The notes: generated by a model not told the origin, from the letters alone. Positions 1-7,508 are shown, counted from the stretch's first letter. The stretch: 14,257 nt of DNA from DATLYH01 sp035575035 (GCA_035575035.1 DATLYH010000327.1:1-14257), one strand, 5' to 3'. Program-made: numbers and translations.

Positions 1-882
1 GCACGCCGCTATGTCGGCCCGCCGGCAGCACCGGGGCAGCCCACGCCGTTGGCCCCCGAGCGGTTTGTCCGGGCGCTGACGGAGCCGGCCCCGCCGCCGG
101 CGGACCCGGCCGCCGGGCTGCTGCTTTACGAGGGGTTCGACTACCACGACCCCGCCGACCTGCCGAATGGCCGGGCAGCCGGCGGCCTCGGTTGGGCCGG
201 CGCCTGGAGGCCCGGCTTCGCCCGTCCCCTCAATGAGGGGGACGAAAACCGGCTGGCGCTCAACGTCAACGAGGGGCTGTCCCGCCCCGGCGCCGCGGTG
301 CCGGCGATCGGCGGCTCTTTCGACTACGCCGGCTTCGCCAAATACTTCCGCCGCATGGCCACGCCGGTCCGCCTCGACACCGACGGCGTCTACTATCTCA
401 GTTTCCTCTTCCGCCGCGACGGTCCCCCGGCCGACCCGCTCAGCGCCGTGGCTGTGCTGCTGCGGACCGACGAGGAGTTGGAACGAGAGCTGAACGGCGA
501 AGGGGACCAGCGGCTGCGGCTGAACATCGGCGTGGATCGCACCAACCACCTGTTCACCCACCTGCACCGGGTCGGCATCCAGACGCCCCTGCCGATGAGC
601 TATGGCGAGACTTACCTGCTGGTCGCCAAGATCGTGGCCAGCGGCTCGAACCCCGATCAAGTGTTCATGCGGGTTTACGGCCCGGCGGAGCCGGTCGAGC
701 CCGGGGAGCCGGCCAGTTGGTCGGCGGTCGGCCCCCTGTTCCACAGCGACCTGGTCTTCGACTGGCTGCAAATCCACATCAACAGCAAGAAGCGGCAGAC
801 GATGGACGAGATCCGCCTGGGTACTACCTGGTCGTCGGTAACCGCTCCGTGGATCGGCATGCCCGGGGCGAAGCATCGGTAA
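1..882 (+). CDS. C-terminal part of a large LamG-like (probably FecR/LamG-type) protein, 5' end outside window
   Basis: The reading frame is open from base 1 to the stop at 880-882. An in-frame TTG at 49 could be read as a start, but there is no Shine-Dalgarno sequence before it and the frame stays open upstream, so I call the gene truncated by the window edge. The visible 293 residues begin with a Pro/Ala-rich linker. A globular beta-rich domain follows, opening with LLLYEGFDY and GGLGWAGAW and ending near MDEIRLGTTW. That opening and closing pattern is what I know from LamG/concanavalin-like domains at the C-terminus of planctomycete FecR-type and other surface proteins. No FecR domain is visible here, so that part of the name is inference. 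No membrane segment is present in the visible part. It precedes a DUF1559 gene on the same strand, a common planctomycete arrangement. The exact role is unknown. Confidence 0.6.
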   Translation, partial: ARRYVGPPAAPGQPTPLAPERFVRALTEPAPPPADPAAGLLLYEGFDYHDPADLPNGRAAGGLGWAGAWRPGFARPLNEGDENRLALNVNEGLSRPGAAVPAIGGSFDYAGFAKYFRRMATPVRLDTDGVYYLSFLFRRDGPPADPLSAVAVLLRTDEELERELNGEGDQRLRLNIGVDRTNHLFTHLHRVGIQTPLPMSYGETYLLVAKIVASGSNPDQVFMRVYGPAEPVEPGEPASWSAVGPLFHSDLVFDWLQIHINSKKRQTMDEIRLGTTWSSVTAPWIGMPGAKHR

Positions 883-886
883 GGTT

Positions 887-915
887 GGGTGGGGGGTAAC
901 ACCCGCCCCTTTTTC
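887..915 (+). terminator. possible intrinsic terminator after the LamG-like gene
   Basis: GGGTG (887-891) can pair with CACCC (900-904). The G/C-rich hairpin is followed by GCCCC and a run of six T (910-915). It lies 5 bases after the stop codon and before the ribosome binding site of the DUF1559 gene. The stem is short and alternative G-run pairings exist, so this is a moderate call. Confidence 0.4.
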
Positions 916-938
916 CCTCTTTCGCATCGGAGGTATTC

Positions 939-1922
939 ATGTCCGGTTATCATCTGTCCCGCCGCGAGGCCCGCGGGGCCTTCACCTTGATTGAGCTGTT
1001 GGTGGTGATCGCCATCATCGCCATCCTGATCGCGCTCTTGCTGCCGGCGGTGCAGAAGGTGCGCGAGGCCGCCAACCGCACTCGCTGTCAGAACAACCTC
1101 AAGCAGCTGGCCATCGGCATGCACAACTTCCACGACCAGTACGGCGTCCTCCCCTATGGCCGGACCAAGGGGGCGCTCGATTCGATCACCTGGGCGGCGC
1201 TCATTCTGCCGTTCATCGAACAGGGCAACCTGTGGACGCGCTTCACCGACCCGAATATCAACGGCACCTCGTTTCCGATGATCCAGCGGCCCGAGGGGAA
1301 TGCCAATCCCCGGTTTATCGTCCATAACCTCATCCGGAGCCAGTTCGTGGACAGCGGGGTGATGCAGACCCCGGTGCCGATCTTCTACTGCCCGTCGCGC
1401 AAACCGGGGCGGGTCTCGGAAGTCATGGTGGATGGGAATTCGAGGACACAAGGGATCTGCTCCGACTACGGCGTCAATTACGGGGCCAACACCCAGAGCG
1501 ACAACAACGATGGCGTCTTCACGTTCAGCATCGGGACACTGGTCGCCTACAAGATCACCGATATCCGCGACGGGTCGAGCAACACCTTCCTGCTCGGCGA
1601 GAAACACGTCCGGCCGGACATGTTGGGGAAGGTGTCGCTGCCGGGGGTGAGGACCCCCACGACCTTCCAGTCCGATGAAGACAATTCCATTTACACCTCC
1701 GTGCCGCCGTTCACGTCGGGCCGGAAGGCCGACCCCACCCGGCCCCTGGCGCTGAGCCCCACCGACGCCTACACGGGCAATTTCGGGAGCTGGCACGCGG
1801 GGGTGTGTCAGTTCGCCTTCGCCGACGGCAGCGTGCGGGCGATCCGCAACGGCATCCCCGGCAGCACCCTGGCCCTGCTCGCCGCCCGGGCGGACGGCCA
1901 GGTCATTCCGAGTTACGAGTGA
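939..1922 (+). CDS. DUF1559 domain-containing protein with type IV prepilin-like N-terminus
   Basis: The product is 327 residues. GGAGG at 929-933, five bases before the ATG, supports the start. Residues 1-14 are a short basic leader (SRREARGA). FTLIELLVVIAI and a roughly 20-residue hydrophobic helix follow, with Glu at +5 after the presumed cleavage site (A14/F15). This is the class III/type IV prepilin signature, although Ala rather than the usual Gly precedes the cut. VQKVREAANRTRCQNNLKQL follows, then a beta-rich domain. The C-terminal DUF1559 hallmark H-x9-DG is present (H286, D296-G297 in WHAGVCQFAFADGSV). The family is hugely expanded in planctomycetes and thought to be pseudopilin-like or surface-associated; its molecular role is not established. 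A small lipoprotein gene follows after 22 bases, probably in the same transcript. Confidence 0.93.
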   Translation: MSGYHLSRREARGAFTLIELLVVIAIIAILIALLLPAVQKVREAANRTRCQNNLKQLAIGMHNFHDQYGVLPYGRTKGALDSITWAALILPFIEQGNLWTRFTDPNINGTSFPMIQRPEGNANPRFIVHNLIRSQFVDSGVMQTPVPIFYCPSRKPGRVSEVMVDGNSRTQGICSDYGVNYGANTQSDNNDGVFTFSIGTLVAYKITDIRDGSSNTFLLGEKHVRPDMLGKVSLPGVRTPTTFQSDEDNSIYTSVPPFTSGRKADPTRPLALSPTDAYTGNFGSWHAGVCQFAFADGSVRAIRNGIPGSTLALLAARADGQVIPSYE

Positions 1923-1944
1923 TCCCCAAGGAGGATTTCTTCCC

Positions 1945-2385
1945 ATGCGCTCCCTTTTGTCCGCAAGCCGCCCGGCCCTGACCGCCGCCCTGCTCCTCTT
2001 GCTCGGCCCCGCCGGCTGCGGTACCCGGTATTACCCCGTCCGTGGGACCGTGACCCTGGACGACGGCACCCCGCTGACCAAAGGCCTGGTCGTCTTCGAG
2101 AGCCAGGGCGGCGAGGGAGAGGAAGTGTTCATGGCCCGGGGCGCGATCCAGCCCGACGGCAGCTACCAGCTTAGCACCAACTACCCCGGCGACGGCGTGC
2201 CCCCTGGCAAGTACCGCGTGGTGATCGGCTCGATGGACCTGACCGACCTGCCCGACCACAAGAAAAACCTCCCCTTCGACGCCAAGTACTTGAAATTCGA
2301 AACCTCCGGGCTGGAATATGAGGTCAAGCCCGGGCCGAACGAGTTCGCCATCCGGCTCGACCGGCCTCGGAGGTCCGGCCGATAA
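1945..2385 (+). CDS. small secreted lipoprotein, carboxypeptidase-regulatory-like fold
   Basis: The product is 146 residues. AAGGAGG at 1928-1934 sets the start. Residues 1-24 form a signal peptide with a leucine-rich core, ending in a lipobox-like PAGC (C25); Pro at -3 is atypical, so lipidation is likely but not certain. The mature part starts with YPVRGTVTLDDGTPL and continues through GSYQL and GVPPGKYRVVI. That is the pattern of the small transthyretin/CarboxypepD_reg-like lipoproteins that accompany DUF1559 genes in planctomycetes. The C-terminus carries ETSGLEYEVKPGPNEFAIRLD, closely matching the end of the second lipoprotein at 5195-5635 (ETSGL...G.N.Y.I). It is probably an envelope protein exported to the periplasm or cell surface. 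The 22-base gap to the DUF1559 gene suggests co-transcription. Function unknown. Confidence 0.85.
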   Translation: MRSLLSASRPALTAALLLLLGPAGCGTRYYPVRGTVTLDDGTPLTKGLVVFESQGGEGEEVFMARGAIQPDGSYQLSTNYPGDGVPPGKYRVVIGSMDLTDLPDHKKNLPFDAKYLKFETSGLEYEVKPGPNEFAIRLDRPRRSGR

Positions 2386-2426
2386 GCGGAACGATCCAGC
2401 CCGGTCGATCGCGGAGACTTTGATCC

Positions 2427-3686
2427 ATGCGTAAATGCACCGCCTTGCTCCTGGTGTTGGCCTGGGCGGGCCTTGGGACCGCCGCCGACGAACCGCCGAC
2501 CGACTGGATCGACCCAGCAACCGGCCACCGCGTCCTCCGCCTGTCGCGCGAGCCCGGCACCGCCAGCCTCTACTTCCATCAGAACGCCTACACCGCCGAC
2601 GGCGACAAGATGCTGGTCACCACGCGGGACGGCCTGGCCACCATCGACCTGACCACGCTCGGCGTCAAGCCGCCCAAGATTGAGAAAATCGCCGATGGCC
2701 GGGCCTTCGCGCCGGTTGTCGGCAAAAAGACCCGGCAGGCGTTCTACATCCGATCCGGCAGCGTCTACGCCACCCACCTCGACACCCACGTCACCCGCGA
2801 GATCGCCAAGCTCCCCCCCGGGTTGTCCGGCGCTTCCGGCCTGGCGATCAACGCCGACGAGACCCTTCTCGCCAGCAGCGGGTACGACCCCAAGGCCCGC
2901 GAGTTGGCCAAGCCGGAAGAACTCCAGGGACGGCGCCGCTCCATGTGCCTGTTCACCATCGACATCAAGACGGGCGCGATCAAGAAGTTCCTGTACGGGC
3001 TGCACTGGTTCAACCACACGCAGTTCTCCCCCACCGACCCCACGCTGGTCTTGTTCTGCCACGAGGGAACCTGGCAGGACGTGGACCGCATCTGGACCGT
3101 CCGCACCGACGGCACCGGCCTGCGCCTGATGCACCGCCGGACCATGCCGATGGAGATCGCGGGGCACGAATTCTTCAGCCCCGACGGCAAGATGATCTGG
3201 TACGACTTGCAGACGCCGCGCTCCGGCGAGTTCTGGCTGGCGGGGGTGAACGTCGAGACGGGTGAGCGCATCCGCTACCCGATCGAGCGCGCGCACTGGT
3301 CGGTCCACTACAACCAGTCGTATGACGGCAAACTCTTTGCCGGCGACGGCGGCGGCCCCAACAGCGTCGCCAACCGCTCGCCTGATAACAAGCGGCTCGA
3401 CCCGCCCGGCAACGGCCAGTGGATCTACCTCTTCCGGCCCCGCGACGAGAAACCCGCCACGATTCAGGTGGGCGGCGAGACGGTCAAGGTCGGCCGGCTC
3501 GACGTGGAGCGGTTGGTGGACCTGTCCCGGCACGACTACCGCCTAGAGCCGAACGTCCGCTTCACCCCGGACAACAAGTGGGTCGTGTTCCGCTCCAACA
3601 TGCACGGGCCGACCCACGTCTATGCCGTCGAGATAAAGAAGGCGGCGGGACAAAAAAAAGGTGGACCGGCGCTGCGTATCGAGTAA
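2427..3686 (+). CDS. oligogalacturonate lyase-family (PL22-like) secreted beta-propeller protein
   Basis: The product is 419 residues, near the usual length for the family. The start has GGAG at 2413-2416. Residues 1-20 are a signal peptide with likely cleavage after TAA, so the protein is exported, unlike the cytoplasmic enterobacterial enzymes. The body has repeated propeller blades. Family landmarks are NHTQFSPTDPTLVLFCHEG (196-214), GHEFFSPDG (246-254), HYNQSYDGKLFAGDG (294-308) and LEPNVRFTPDNKWVVFRSN (373-391). PL22 enzymes cleave unsaturated oligogalacturonides by Mn-assisted beta-elimination. By my alignment from memory, H247 matches the proposed base and H294 one metal ligand, but the usual Q-x-x-H-P-H ligand block is replaced by the region ending LEPN. 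Activity or metal use may therefore differ, and a non-catalytic or altered-specificity propeller is possible. It lies between two DUF1559-lipoprotein pairs. Confidence 0.75.
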   Translation: MRKCTALLLVLAWAGLGTAADEPPTDWIDPATGHRVLRLSREPGTASLYFHQNAYTADGDKMLVTTRDGLATIDLTTLGVKPPKIEKIADGRAFAPVVGKKTRQAFYIRSGSVYATHLDTHVTREIAKLPPGLSGASGLAINADETLLASSGYDPKARELAKPEELQGRRRSMCLFTIDIKTGAIKKFLYGLHWFNHTQFSPTDPTLVLFCHEGTWQDVDRIWTVRTDGTGLRLMHRRTMPMEIAGHEFFSPDGKMIWYDLQTPRSGEFWLAGVNVETGERIRYPIERAHWSVHYNQSYDGKLFAGDGGGPNSVANRSPDNKRLDPPGNGQWIYLFRPRDEKPATIQVGGETVKVGRLDVERLVDLSRHDYRLEPNVRFTPDNKWVVFRSNMHGPTHVYAVEIKKAAGQKKGGPALRIE

Positions 3687-3775
3687 GATAGACGCACAGT
3701 TGACTTTGACTCGTTAGCTGATACCCAATTTCACTCGCGGTCGCAAACGACTCTTTACTCGGAACAAGAGAAGGT

Positions 3776-3796
3776 CCGGCGCCCAGCCTGCGCCGG
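3776..3796 (+). terminator. GC-rich hairpin in the spacer before the second DUF1559 gene
   Basis: CCGGCGC (3776-3782) pairs perfectly with GCGCCGG (3790-3796) around a 7-base loop, and CGTTTCTT follows. It sits 90 bases after the stop of the PL22-like gene and could be a weak terminator, but the T-tract is poor. Nothing else is clear in the 287-base spacer 3687-3973. Confidence 0.35.
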
Positions 3797-3963
3797 CGTT
3801 TCTTGGCCTGGTGGATGGGGCTGCCGCAAGGTCCGGATGGGCTCGGGGAGCAGCCGTGGGCCACCGTCAAGGGCAGGGCTCAGGTTCCGCACCAGGCATC
3901 GGACAAGCGTGTCTTCTGGCCTCGTTGCCAGAGTGGATATCCGGCGATTGGTTCACTCTTTGC

Positions 3964-3968
3964 GGAGG
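3964..3968 (+). promoter_or_regulatory. ribosome binding site fixing the start of the second DUF1559 gene
   Basis: GGAGG lies five bases before the ATG at 3974, the same spacing as for the first DUF1559 gene. The frame is open upstream to 3803, but those extra 57 residues have no ribosome binding site. They would also place an unrelated sequence before the prepilin leader. Confidence 0.8.
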
Positions 3969-3973
3969 TCGCC

Positions 3974-5095
3974 ATGTTCCGAGATCGGAAGCGAAATCGG
4001 TCCGCCTTCACCCTGATCGAACTGCTGGTCGTCATCGCCATCATTGCCGTGCTCATCGCGCTCTTGTTGCCGGCGGTCCAGAAGGTCCGCGAAGCCGCCA
4101 TGCAGACCCAAAGCGCCAACAACCTCAAGCAGATCGGCATCGCCATCCACAACGCCCATGACACTCGGGGGGCCTACCCGCCCATTCTGGTCAACCAGTG
4201 GGCGTCTTTCGATCCGGGCACCGTGGCGGACGGCGGCGTCGTGTACAAGGGGCCCTACCTGCCGTTCAACCAGTCCACGGCCGGCGGCGACAAGACCACT
4301 TTCTTCTTCTGTCTGCTCCCCTACATCGAGCAGGACAACCTGCGGCTGAACATGGCCGGCTGGACGCCGGACTACCTCATGGCCCAGCGGCGAGACGACC
4401 CGAACAAGATGGTCGGCTCCGAGCACATCAAGGTGTACCAGGCCCCGGCCGACCCCAGCCCATACCGGCAGATCGACTGGTCATGGCCCTACACCGGCAG
4501 CGGCTCGAACCACATCTTCCAGCAGACCCTGATCAGCTACGCGGCCAATGTCCGAGTGTTCGGCGAGCCGAGCCCCCGCTACGAGTGGGCCGCCTGGACG
4601 GTGGCCTGGCGGAACGTCGGCGGCGGCGTAACCCGAGCGGTCAGCATCAAGGATGGGCTGTCGAACACCATGTTCGTCGTCGAGAAGCCGATGGTCACCG
4701 GCGACGCCCGGATGCGCTACCGGGACTGGGCCATCCTTGACCGCACCGGCGGCAATGACGGGCTGAACACCTGGGCGACCACCGACATTCCCGAATACGG
4801 CATCGCCTTCTTCGGCTGCACCTGCAACAACCCGGCAAGCAGCACGGATGATGTTTACGGCTCGCTGCGGAACCACTGCCGCTTCGGCAACGATCCGCAG
4901 GAGTACTTCCATCCGCCGTCGCGCTGGCTGGTACGGGAGCAACAGCACTGGTCCAACATCTATCCGTACCACTCCAGCGGCACCCAGGCCCTGATGGGGG
5001 ACGGCAGCGTCCGGCTCATCCGGCAAGGCATCTCCATCCAGGCCTGGAGCGCGGCCGTTACCCCCAACGGTGGGGAAACCGTCTCCCTGGATTAG
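3974..5095 (+). CDS. DUF1559 domain-containing protein with type IV prepilin-like N-terminus (second copy)
   Basis: The product is 373 residues from the ATG at 3974, preceded by GGAGG. The leader MFRDRKRNRSA is basic. It is followed by FTLIELLVVIAI, with Glu at +5 and a hydrophobic helix, and cleavage is expected between A11 and F12. VQKVREAA...NNLKQIGIAIHNAHD is the conserved post-helix segment. The C-terminus carries H-x9-DG (H333, D343-G344 in HSSGTQALMGDGSV). It is longer than the first copy and diverges in the central domain, so it is a paralog and not a recent duplicate. It is likely anchored in the inner membrane or assembled as a pseudopilin-like surface component, as inferred for the family. 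The next gene is again a small lipoprotein, but here the gap of 99 bases contains a 9-bp perfect hairpin. Confidence 0.93.
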   Translation: MFRDRKRNRSAFTLIELLVVIAIIAVLIALLLPAVQKVREAAMQTQSANNLKQIGIAIHNAHDTRGAYPPILVNQWASFDPGTVADGGVVYKGPYLPFNQSTAGGDKTTFFFCLLPYIEQDNLRLNMAGWTPDYLMAQRRDDPNKMVGSEHIKVYQAPADPSPYRQIDWSWPYTGSGSNHIFQQTLISYAANVRVFGEPSPRYEWAAWTVAWRNVGGGVTRAVSIKDGLSNTMFVVEKPMVTGDARMRYRDWAILDRTGGNDGLNTWATTDIPEYGIAFFGCTCNNPASSTDDVYGSLRNHCRFGNDPQEYFHPPSRWLVREQQHWSNIYPYHSSGTQALMGDGSVRLIRQGISIQAWSAAVTPNGGETVSLD

Positions 5096-5133
5096 CCCCT
5101 TCATCCCTCCGGATGGGGCCCTCGGACGTCAGC

Positions 5134-5158
5134 GGGCGAAGGTGATGGGCCTTCGCCC
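5134..5158 (+). repeat. perfect 9-bp inverted repeat between DUF1559 and lipoprotein genes
   Basis: GGGCGAAGG (5134-5142) and CCTTCGCCC (5150-5158) form a perfect stem with a 7-base loop. No T-run follows, so it is not a standard intrinsic terminator. In the mRNA it lies 39 bases after the upstream stop and 36 before the next start, a position suited to RNA processing or mRNA end protection. Confidence 0.65.
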
Positions 5159-5194
5159 ACCGTTCCTTCACCAGAGCCACAGCAGGGAGTCAAC

Positions 5195-5635
5195 ATGCGC
5201 TGGATGGGTATGCGCTTCGCCCTTTTCAGATTGCTCACCGGCTGCACCGTGCTGGCCGCCTCCTGCGGCGAGCGAGGCGACCGGTTGCCGGAAACAGGTG
5301 CTAGCCTGGAAGGAACCATCACCTACGGCGGCCAGAAGGTGATGTTCGCCGTTGTGACCGTCGCAGGGACCGACTCGATGGCGTTCGGTGATGTCAAGGA
5401 GGACGGGCGGTATCGGGTCGAGAATGTGCCGCTCGGCGAAGTCAGCATTGGGGTCAACACGGACGCGGCCAAGGGAGAGTTTGTCAGTAAAACCATGGCC
5501 GAGTCCAAGGGCAAGGGAAAGACGCGGTTGAGGTTTGTCGGCGTGCCCCCGAAGTACTTTGAGCCGGAGACATCGGGGCTGAAAACGACCATCCAGAAGG
5601 GGGTCAACACCTACGACATCGTGATCCCGAAGTAA
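5195..5635 (+). CDS. small secreted lipoprotein accompanying the second DUF1559 gene
   Basis: The product is 146 residues. GGGAG at 5185-5189 supports ATG 5195 over the in-frame ATGs at 5204 and 5210. The N-terminus has a hydrophobic stretch and two possible lipobox cysteines: C17 (LTGC, good consensus but a short core) and C24 (AASC). I favour C24 on signal-peptide length. The mature part begins with a TGASLEGTITYGGQKV strand pattern, then DGRYRVENVPLGEVSIGV and the closing ETSGLKTTIQKGVNTYDIVI. This is the same architecture as the lipoprotein at 1945-2385 and typical of CarboxypepD_reg-like planctomycete lipoproteins. A Lys-rich loop (AESKGKGKTRLR, 102-113) is distinctive. It is probably envelope-located, of unknown function, and tied to the neighbouring DUF1559 gene. 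Confidence 0.8.
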   Translation: MRWMGMRFALFRLLTGCTVLAASCGERGDRLPETGASLEGTITYGGQKVMFAVVTVAGTDSMAFGDVKEDGRYRVENVPLGEVSIGVNTDAAKGEFVSKTMAESKGKGKTRLRFVGVPPKYFEPETSGLKTTIQKGVNTYDIVIPK

Positions 5636-5647
5636 ATCCTTCGGACC

Positions 5648-5735
5648 AGCCGGGAGCGCCAGCGACCGGAAGGAAAAACCAGCCGGCAACGCCAGCGACC
5701 GGAAGGAAAAACTAGCCGGGAGCGCCAGCGACCGG
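5648..5735. repeat. 33-bp tandem repeat, about 2.7 copies, in a convergent spacer
   Basis: Copy 1 is 5648-5680, copy 2 is 5681-5713, and copy 3 is partial, 5714-5735. Each begins AGCCGG, contains GCCAGCGACCGG and, in the full copies, ends GGAAGGAAAAACY. Copy 2 differs from copy 1 by a few bases (CAAC for GAGC). The CCGG ends of the core can pair. Read on the minus strand, each core is followed by GTTTTT, a terminator-like layout for the gene at 5785-7494. No spacers separate the copies, so it is not a CRISPR array. Confidence 0.85.
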
Positions 5736-5784
5736 TGATGCCTTCCCTCGTTTGCGCTGCCGGCTCGTCAGGGAGGCCACGGGG

Positions 5785-7494
5785 TCATTCCTCCTCCCAC
5801 GGCGGCTTGTCGCCGACCGGTGAGAAGACCGGGCGGCGAGCCAGGTACTCGTCTTTGCGCTCCTGCCAGCGCCGCAGCTCCCGCCGCACCGGGTCGGAGG
5901 CCTTCAGACTGCCGTAGGTCTTTTCCAGCACCTCCCAGAGCACCGGATGGACACGGTGGCGGTGCCATTCCATCGGGTCGGACTGGGCGGCCGGCCGCGG
6001 GTCCGCCGATGCCGCCTCCTCGACCCGCTCCAAAAAGCCGGCCACCACCTCGCGGGCAATCGCCGCCCGCTCGCCCACCGGCAGCACCTTCCACGCCTCC
6101 CAGAACAGCACCTCCGGCTCGATCCAGTCGGTCTTCATTCGGCCGCGCGAGTACTCCAGGTTGTACTCCCGCGCCTCGCGATGCAGCCGGGCCAGAAGAT
6201 CGGGCGGACCGTGGCGCTTGATCGTCTCCTCGGCGTCGTAGAGGAGTTGGTCCTGAAGAAGTGATCCCTTGACGCTGACGTGAGGATGGGCTTGCAGGTA
6301 GCGGGCGTGATGCACGTCCAACAACAGGGCCTCCACGAAGTCGCGGGCGCTGGTCCGGCCGTACTGAGCGCGGTTCTCCCAGCTGCATTCCTCGTACAGC
6401 AGGGTGATGTCCAGCGGCGTGTCCAGCTCGACCACGCGCTCCGGGTTGAGCACCTTGCCGCTCTTGACGTGAAACTCGCCGACGATTTGCAGCCGGTTCA
6501 GGTTCCCTTCGCCGTAGCGCATGATCTGGTCGGGCCGGTAGCCGTCCTCCTTGGGATGGGCCGCCTGCCAGTAGCCGGGATGAACATTCTGGGCGAACAG
6601 GCGGACGGCCCGGCCAAAGGCGAAGTTGGTCTGGAAGACCTCCTGCGGGCTGCCGACCGGCCCCTTCTGCGGGTCCATCAACCCCTCGGGGGGCGACGGC
6701 GCCGGGTCGAAGCCGCGGTCGAGGTAGCAGTTTTCCACCGTCAACGTGCCGATGGCCCGGGGATGGAAGGCGCCGGCCCAGTAACTGCGGAGGACCTCCT
6801 GGAACGCCCGGAAACGCTGCCGGGTGCCGCGGAAGGACCGGTCGTCGCAGTTGGGGTAATCCATGATCCAGGTGGCCAGCTCCGGGTGGTTCAGCTTGGC
6901 GGCGATGTCGTCGGCCAGCAGGCTGCCGCCGAGGAACGTCTTGGCCGAGATCGAAAATTGCGCCCCGCCGTGGCCGATCGACGGCATCAGCCCCTTCTTC
7001 TGCGGCACCTTCCAGAGGAACTCCTCCAGAAAGCCGAGGAAGCGGTCGTCGTAGAACCAGGCCAACGGGACCGGCTTGATGCTGTACTCGAACGTCTCGG
7101 GATCGAGGGTGAACCGGACCACGAACGGCTCCAGGCCCTCGTCGGCCCAGTGAAAGATGAGGTTCTGCCGCCGTACCTTCCACTGGTCGCGGTCCTGATC
7201 CCGCTCGACCCGGTCGAACATGCAGTACGGGTGCTTCTCCTTGCGCCACTTCTCGTACTTTTTCTTGATCGCCTTGGCGACCTTCTTCTGAGTGCTGAGC
7301 ATGTAGCCGTCGGTGAAGTACTCGTCCTCCCCCTCGGGCGTGGCCGACAGCTCGCGCCACTTGCGGATCGACTTCGCGGTCTGGAAGGTGGGCTCCATCC
7401 CGACCCAGGCGTCGGCGAAGTCGGTCTTCTCCGGCAGACGGAAGGTGGCCAGCACCTGGGTCATGGGGTCGGGCTGGGTCAGGGGAGCAAGCAT
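5785..7494 (-). CDS. hypothetical protein, 569 residues, cytoplasmic, family not recognised
   Basis: I do not recognise this protein. The start is set by ATG 7494 with GAGGA (complement of 7504-7508) nine bases upstream; a GTG at 7533 would extend it by 13 residues but has no ribosome binding site. There is no signal peptide or membrane helix. The N-terminal half mixes Lys/Arg-rich (KKVAKAIKKKYEKWRKEKHPY, 70-90) and beta-like segments (FVVRFTLDPETFEYSIK, 124-140). Conserved-looking motifs are IGHGGAQFSIS (173-183), DYPNCDDRSFRGTRQR (212-227), ENCYLDRGFD (254-263) and the acidic/His segment ALLLDVHHARYLQAHPH (389-405). The C-terminal 150 residues are helical and charged, ending in PPWEEE. The Gly/His strand followed by acidic residues faintly recalls ATP-dependent carboxylate-amine ligases, but I cannot support that. 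It is divergent from groEL-1 and convergent with the lipoprotein gene. Its codon use looks native. Confidence 0.8.
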   Translation of the reverse strand: MLAPLTQPDPMTQVLATFRLPEKTDFADAWVGMEPTFQTAKSIRKWRELSATPEGEDEYFTDGYMLSTQKKVAKAIKKKYEKWRKEKHPYCMFDRVERDQDRDQWKVRRQNLIFHWADEGLEPFVVRFTLDPETFEYSIKPVPLAWFYDDRFLGFLEEFLWKVPQKKGLMPSIGHGGAQFSISAKTFLGGSLLADDIAAKLNHPELATWIMDYPNCDDRSFRGTRQRFRAFQEVLRSYWAGAFHPRAIGTLTVENCYLDRGFDPAPSPPEGLMDPQKGPVGSPQEVFQTNFAFGRAVRLFAQNVHPGYWQAAHPKEDGYRPDQIMRYGEGNLNRLQIVGEFHVKSGKVLNPERVVELDTPLDITLLYEECSWENRAQYGRTSARDFVEALLLDVHHARYLQAHPHVSVKGSLLQDQLLYDAEETIKRHGPPDLLARLHREAREYNLEYSRGRMKTDWIEPEVLFWEAWKVLPVGERAAIAREVVAGFLERVEEAASADPRPAAQSDPMEWHRHRVHPVLWEVLEKTYGSLKASDPVRRELRRWQERKDEYLARRPVFSPVGDKPPWEEE

Positions 7495-7503
7495 GATCGG
7501 ACA

Positions 7504-7508
7504 TCCTC
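7504..7508 (-). promoter_or_regulatory. ribosome binding site fixing the start of the 569-residue protein
   Basis: TCCTC on the + strand reads GAGGA on the coding strand, nine bases before ATG 7494. The alternative GTG at 7533 has no such site, so the shorter start is preferred. Confidence 0.65.

Noticed and set aside
3700..3734. Two TTGACT words as possible -35 boxes before the second DUF1559 gene
   Set aside because: No acceptable -10 sequence lies 16-18 bases downstream of either word.
3892..3960. TGGC...TTGCC near 3917 as a second sigma-54 promoter
   Set aside because: The GG-to-GC distance is too short for a -24/-12 promoter, and the site lies within unremarkable spacer sequence.
3803..3973. 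57-residue N-terminal extension of the second DUF1559 protein
   Set aside because: There is no ribosome binding site at that start. The prepilin leader with GGAGG upstream clearly marks ATG 3974.
5648..5735. CRISPR array
   Set aside because: The 33-bp copies are directly adjacent with no unique spacers, and no cas genes are present.
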